A program made the position numbers and the translations under genes. A stretch of 64,000 nucleotides of DNA from an uncultured Alphaproteobacteria bacterium (GTDB taxonomy: Bacteria; Pseudomonadota; Alphaproteobacteria; CAAHEQ01; UBA3637). Positions within the stretch are counted from its first letter, which is position 1; each line of letters begins with the position of its first letter. The DNA lies in assembly GCA_944392555.1 (NCBI GenBank), contig CALXWZ010000002.1, positions 156,400 to 220,399 of the forward strand, read 5' to 3'. The notes below the pieces were generated by a model. It saw nothing but the letters and a program-made list of their open reading frames with translations, was not told the origin of the DNA and ran no database searches. Positions 61,578 through 64,000 of the stretch are shown in pieces.

Positions 61578-62222
61578 ATGTTATTTGAGCCGAAGACTGT
61601 ATTAAGAGGAGCGGAAATTTATTTGCAAAAACCGAGCGTATTATTTGAAACTGCCGATGAATTATTCGCTTTAATAGATAAGAATCGAAAAACGTTATTA
61701 CCCTGGATAGAAATGGCAGACGCAAAAAAGACAAGTTCACGAGAGGATGCTTTTTTGCATTTGGCAAAGATGGCGGAAAAGTGGCAATCTCAATGCGGAT
61801 TTGTTTATTTAATTTATGGAAACGAAAATCATCATCTCATCGGGATGATTGAGGCAGAGCAATCCGCGCCTGAACACAAGAAAATAGAGGTGGGATTTTG
61901 GATGTGTGAAACAGAGAATAAAGCGGATAAAATATGCGAAGCGTTACGGTTGGTAGAAAAAGAATTTTTTTATTTGGAATTTGAGCGCATAGAGATTCGA
62001 TTAGATAGCGATAATCATAAAGCCAGGAAACTGGCAGAAGCATCTGGGTACAAAGCGGAAGGAATACTCCGCCATGCATATTGGAGTCAACAGTTTTATA
62101 AATATCGTGATTTGGTCATTTTGGCAAAATTAAAACAAGAAGAAAAAATAAAACAGAAACAACCGATATCTCTGCCACGAAAGAGTAGATTATCGGTGAA
62201 TGGAAGCAACCTCTTTATTTAG
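61578..62222 (+). CDS. GNAT acetyltransferase, RimL/RimJ-like
   Basis: The 214-residue protein has the RimJ/L pattern: LFALIDKNRKTLLPWIEMA, HHLIGMIEAE, IEVGFWMCETENKADKICEALRLVEKEFF, FERIEIRLDSDNHKARKLAEASGYKAEGILRHAYW. These resemble ribosomal-protein or antibiotic acetyltransferases. The Q/RxxGxG/A CoA loop is degenerate (CETENKADKI). The C terminus is Lys-rich. GGAAGGAG precedes ATG 61578. Confidence 0.85.
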   Translation: MLFEPKTVLRGAEIYLQKPSVLFETADELFALIDKNRKTLLPWIEMADAKKTSSREDAFLHLAKMAEKWQSQCGFVYLIYGNENHHLIGMIEAEQSAPEHKKIEVGFWMCETENKADKICEALRLVEKEFFYLEFERIEIRLDSDNHKARKLAEASGYKAEGILRHAYWSQQFYKYRDLVILAKLKQEEKIKQKQPISLPRKSRLSVNGSNLFI

Positions 62223-62335
62223 CAGTCAAAAAAGAGATAGTTTTAAGAAAAATCAAAAAGTCAAGTTATTATCCTCAAAATCAATATATGACCTTTTTGC
62301 CGATATGAGATAGAACTTTTTAATATATATGATTA

Positions 62336-64000
62336 TCATCCGCGGGAATAGTCGTTCCCGAGTAAGTCTGTATTAACCGGATTGGCAGAGGTATTTGTTA
62401 TATTCGTTGATACACTTGCCAATGCGGTTGACTGCGATAATCCGTTATTATTAGAAGCCAATGAGGTATTAGCAGAATTTGAAGGATTCTGCAGTTCGTT
62501 GACTTGGGCTTGCAAATCATTGACGGTCGATTGCAAGGCAGAAGATTGGCTCTTTGCATCATCTGCTTTCTTTTTGTATCTAATGATAAAGTAAGCCCCG
62601 ATTCCGAGGGTGGCGACGGCAGCCAAAATCAAGAGGATATTTTTCCACGTCCAGAAGCTTTCCCCCTCAGGTTGCTGAACAACAGCTTCGGGAGGCAGAT
62701 TTTGCGCTTCTTTCTTCTTTTTCTTCGCCTCGCTCGCCAAAGAAGAAGATTGGAGTTGTGGCGATCCTGTTGTCGGGGTAGGTATCGCTTGCAAAGATTG
62801 CACCGGCGGTGTTACCTGAACGGATGGGGTTTGAGCGGCTGGCGAGAGTAATCCCATTTCTTTGGGTGTTGTCGTACCTTTTGCATGAACAGAGCCTTTT
62901 CCCTTTTGGGAGCCGAATCCCGTACGCGCATTGTTTGCTGTCAAACCCGTTTTTTCGGAAGAGGGAACAGATTCTAAATGAGAAGCTGTGCCTTGTCTAT
63001 CGGGAGAACCATACTTACCGTTTTGGCTTGGGGAAAAAGTTGTTTGAGCTGTTTGCGTGGGGAAGGTTGTATCGGATTTTACGCTTGCTTGCCCTGCGCC
63101 CGATTTTGCATTTTGTTCAGATGTTGATGTTTGGGCTTGAAGTGCGTTGATTTCATGATCAATCGCTTGTATACGTGTTTGCTCTTCATCGGATAGTTGT
63201 TCAAAACTTCTTCCCTTTAAGATGGATTGCTTTTTCGCTTGCAAGTCATCAATTTGAGATTGATTGTTGTTAGACTCTTGTGATTTTTGTTTTGTTGTTT
63301 CCTGTTTTGTGGATTCATTGCTCTCACCCGTATGTTTTGCAAGTGTTTGCATTTCAAAATTTAGATAAGATGGGATATTGTTCTCATTAAATGCAATGCG
63401 GTCTGATATAGGCAAATCGATCGGTTCAACTTGTTTTAAGGATATGCCGTCAATCGACGCAACGGCAGGCGAGGGCATATTCGGCATAATGTCTTGATTG
63501 TTGACGGACGGAATGTTCGTTGGGATTGAAACGCTTGTTTGATGTGCTAATTCCGGCATATCCATATTTAAAAATCCGCTATCAGGTGTTTGCTGTTGTA
63601 GGTCGGTAATCTGCAAGTCAGGTGCGGATACGGCAACCCCGTCAATCGACGCAACGGCGGGCGAGGGCATATTCGGCATAATGTCTTGATTGTTGACGGG
63701 CGGAATATTCGTTGGGATTGAAACGCTTGGTTGATGCGCCAATTCCGGCATATCCATATTTAAAAATCCGCTGTCGGGTGTTTGCTGTTGTGGGTCGGTG
63801 ATGCGCAAGTCAGGTGCGGATACGGCAACCCCGTCAATTGACGCAACGGCAGGCGAGGGAATGTTCGGCATAATGTCTTGATTGTTGACGGGCGGAATAT
63901 TCGTTGGGATTGAAACGCTTGGCTGATGCGCCAATTCCGGCATATCCATATTTAAAAATCCGCTGTCGGGTGTTTGCTGTTGTGGGTCGGTGATGCGCAA
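62336..64000 (-). CDS. Repeat-rich, C-terminally anchored surface-type protein, start outside the window
   Basis: The frame runs off the right edge, so at least 554 residues are visible. It shows 64-residue repeats (RITDPQQQTPDSGFLNMDMP...), then a long Gln/Ser/Thr-rich region with a short coiled coil (SQIDDLQAKKQSILKGRSFEQLSDEEQTRI). One membrane helix follows (WKNILLILAAVATLGIGAYFII), then RYKKKADD, a coiled coil and a Ser/Asn/Thr-rich tail ending DYSRG. The C terminus matches the plan of the 45026-45895 protein. It is probably an envelope or secreted surface protein. Confidence 0.75.
   Translation of the reverse strand: MRITDPQQQTPDSGFLNMDMPELAHQPSVSIPTNIPPVNNQDIMPNIPSPAVASIDGVAVSAPDLRITDPQQQTPDSGFLNMDMPELAHQPSVSIPTNIPPVNNQDIMPNMPSPAVASIDGVAVSAPDLQITDLQQQTPDSGFLNMDMPELAHQTSVSIPTNIPSVNNQDIMPNMPSPAVASIDGISLKQVEPIDLPISDRIAFNENNIPSYLNFEMQTLAKHTGESNESTKQETTKQKSQESNNNQSQIDDLQAKKQSILKGRSFEQLSDEEQTRIQAIDHEINALQAQTSTSEQNAKSGAGQASVKSDTTFPTQTAQTTFSPSQNGKYGSPDRQGTASHLESVPSSEKTGLTANNARTGFGSQKGKGSVHAKGTTTPKEMGLLSPAAQTPSVQVTPPVQSLQAIPTPTTGSPQLQSSSLASEAKKKKKEAQNLPPEAVVQQPEGESFWTWKNILLILAAVATLGIGAYFIIRYKKKADDAKSQSSALQSTVNDLQAQVNELQNPSNSANTSLASNNNGLSQSTALASVSTNITNTSANPVNTDLLGNDYSRG
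63425..64000 (-). repeat. 192-bp tandem repeats continuing past the window edge
   Basis: The period is exactly 192 bp, from anchors at 63609, 63801 and 63993. The two rightmost copies (63617-63808 and 63809-64000) are nearly identical. The left copy is more diverged. Repeat limits are approximate, and the array is cut by the window end. Confidence 0.92.

Noticed and set aside
63425..64000. CRISPR-like array at the right edge
   Set aside because: The 192-bp units are contiguous, in frame and coding, with no spacers.

Overview
The window looks like chromosome of an AT-rich, host- or gut-associated alphaproteobacterium. The lineage call rests on a MipZ-type division-positioning ATPase, a CarD regulator, a cpoB-tilS-ftsH gene order, and an htpG promoter that resembles alphaproteobacterial RpoH sites. 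Ankyrin, Sel1, SUKH and type IV secretion-like proteins, plus repeat-rich surface proteins, suggest a life close to other cells. The species cannot be named from the sequence alone.

Layout. 1-3.7 kb: the end of a Sel1-repeat protein, then a large cysteine-rich prepilin-like surface protein. The promoter region of that gene is enclosed by a perfect 22-bp inverted repeat (3440-3461 and 3582-3603). 3.7-9.5 kb: htpG, mipZ, pgm and a metal-permease-like gene. 9.7-11.7 kb: a Mpi-like serine DNA invertase overlapping a convergent helicase gene. 11.9-15.3 kb: a membrane protein/ECF sigma/Spy-like stress operon, a secreted GDSL esterase and a small lipoprotein. 15.5-19.8 kb: a degenerate HAD-like protein and a small phage-like module (XRE repressor, VRR-NUC-like protein, HTH protein) with shared palindromic operators.

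19.9-25.5 kb: a leftward operon with a VirD4-type coupling protein, a separate protein resembling only its membrane domain, a NERD-like membrane protein, a repeat-linker protein and a SUKH protein. 26.7-32.1 kb: a compact type II-C CRISPR-Cas locus (cas9-cas1-cas2, five repeats, tracrRNA). Every repeat carries a near-consensus promoter (TTGACA, 16 bp, TACAAT with an extended -10). 32.2-62.3 kb: mainly housekeeping genes (CNNM/CBS protein, CarD, glucokinase, XthA, ZntB-like, CpoB, TilS, FtsH, FadL, Na/Ca exchanger with a Pho box, MnmA, RsmB-like, NagZ, ProS), mixed with unknown envelope and ankyrin proteins and a VirB8-like protein. 62.3-64 kb: the end of a surface protein with 192-bp tandem repeats that continues past the window edge.

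The two strongest candidates for new biology are linked or self-contained systems. The first is a putative phase-variable promoter for the cysteine-rich prepilin-like protein, with a Mpi-like invertase encoded 6 kb away. The second is a II-C CRISPR array whose repeats are themselves full promoters, while the tracrRNA anti-repeat has lost both promoter hexamers. All functional statements come from reading the sequence and from remembered family features; no database search was run.
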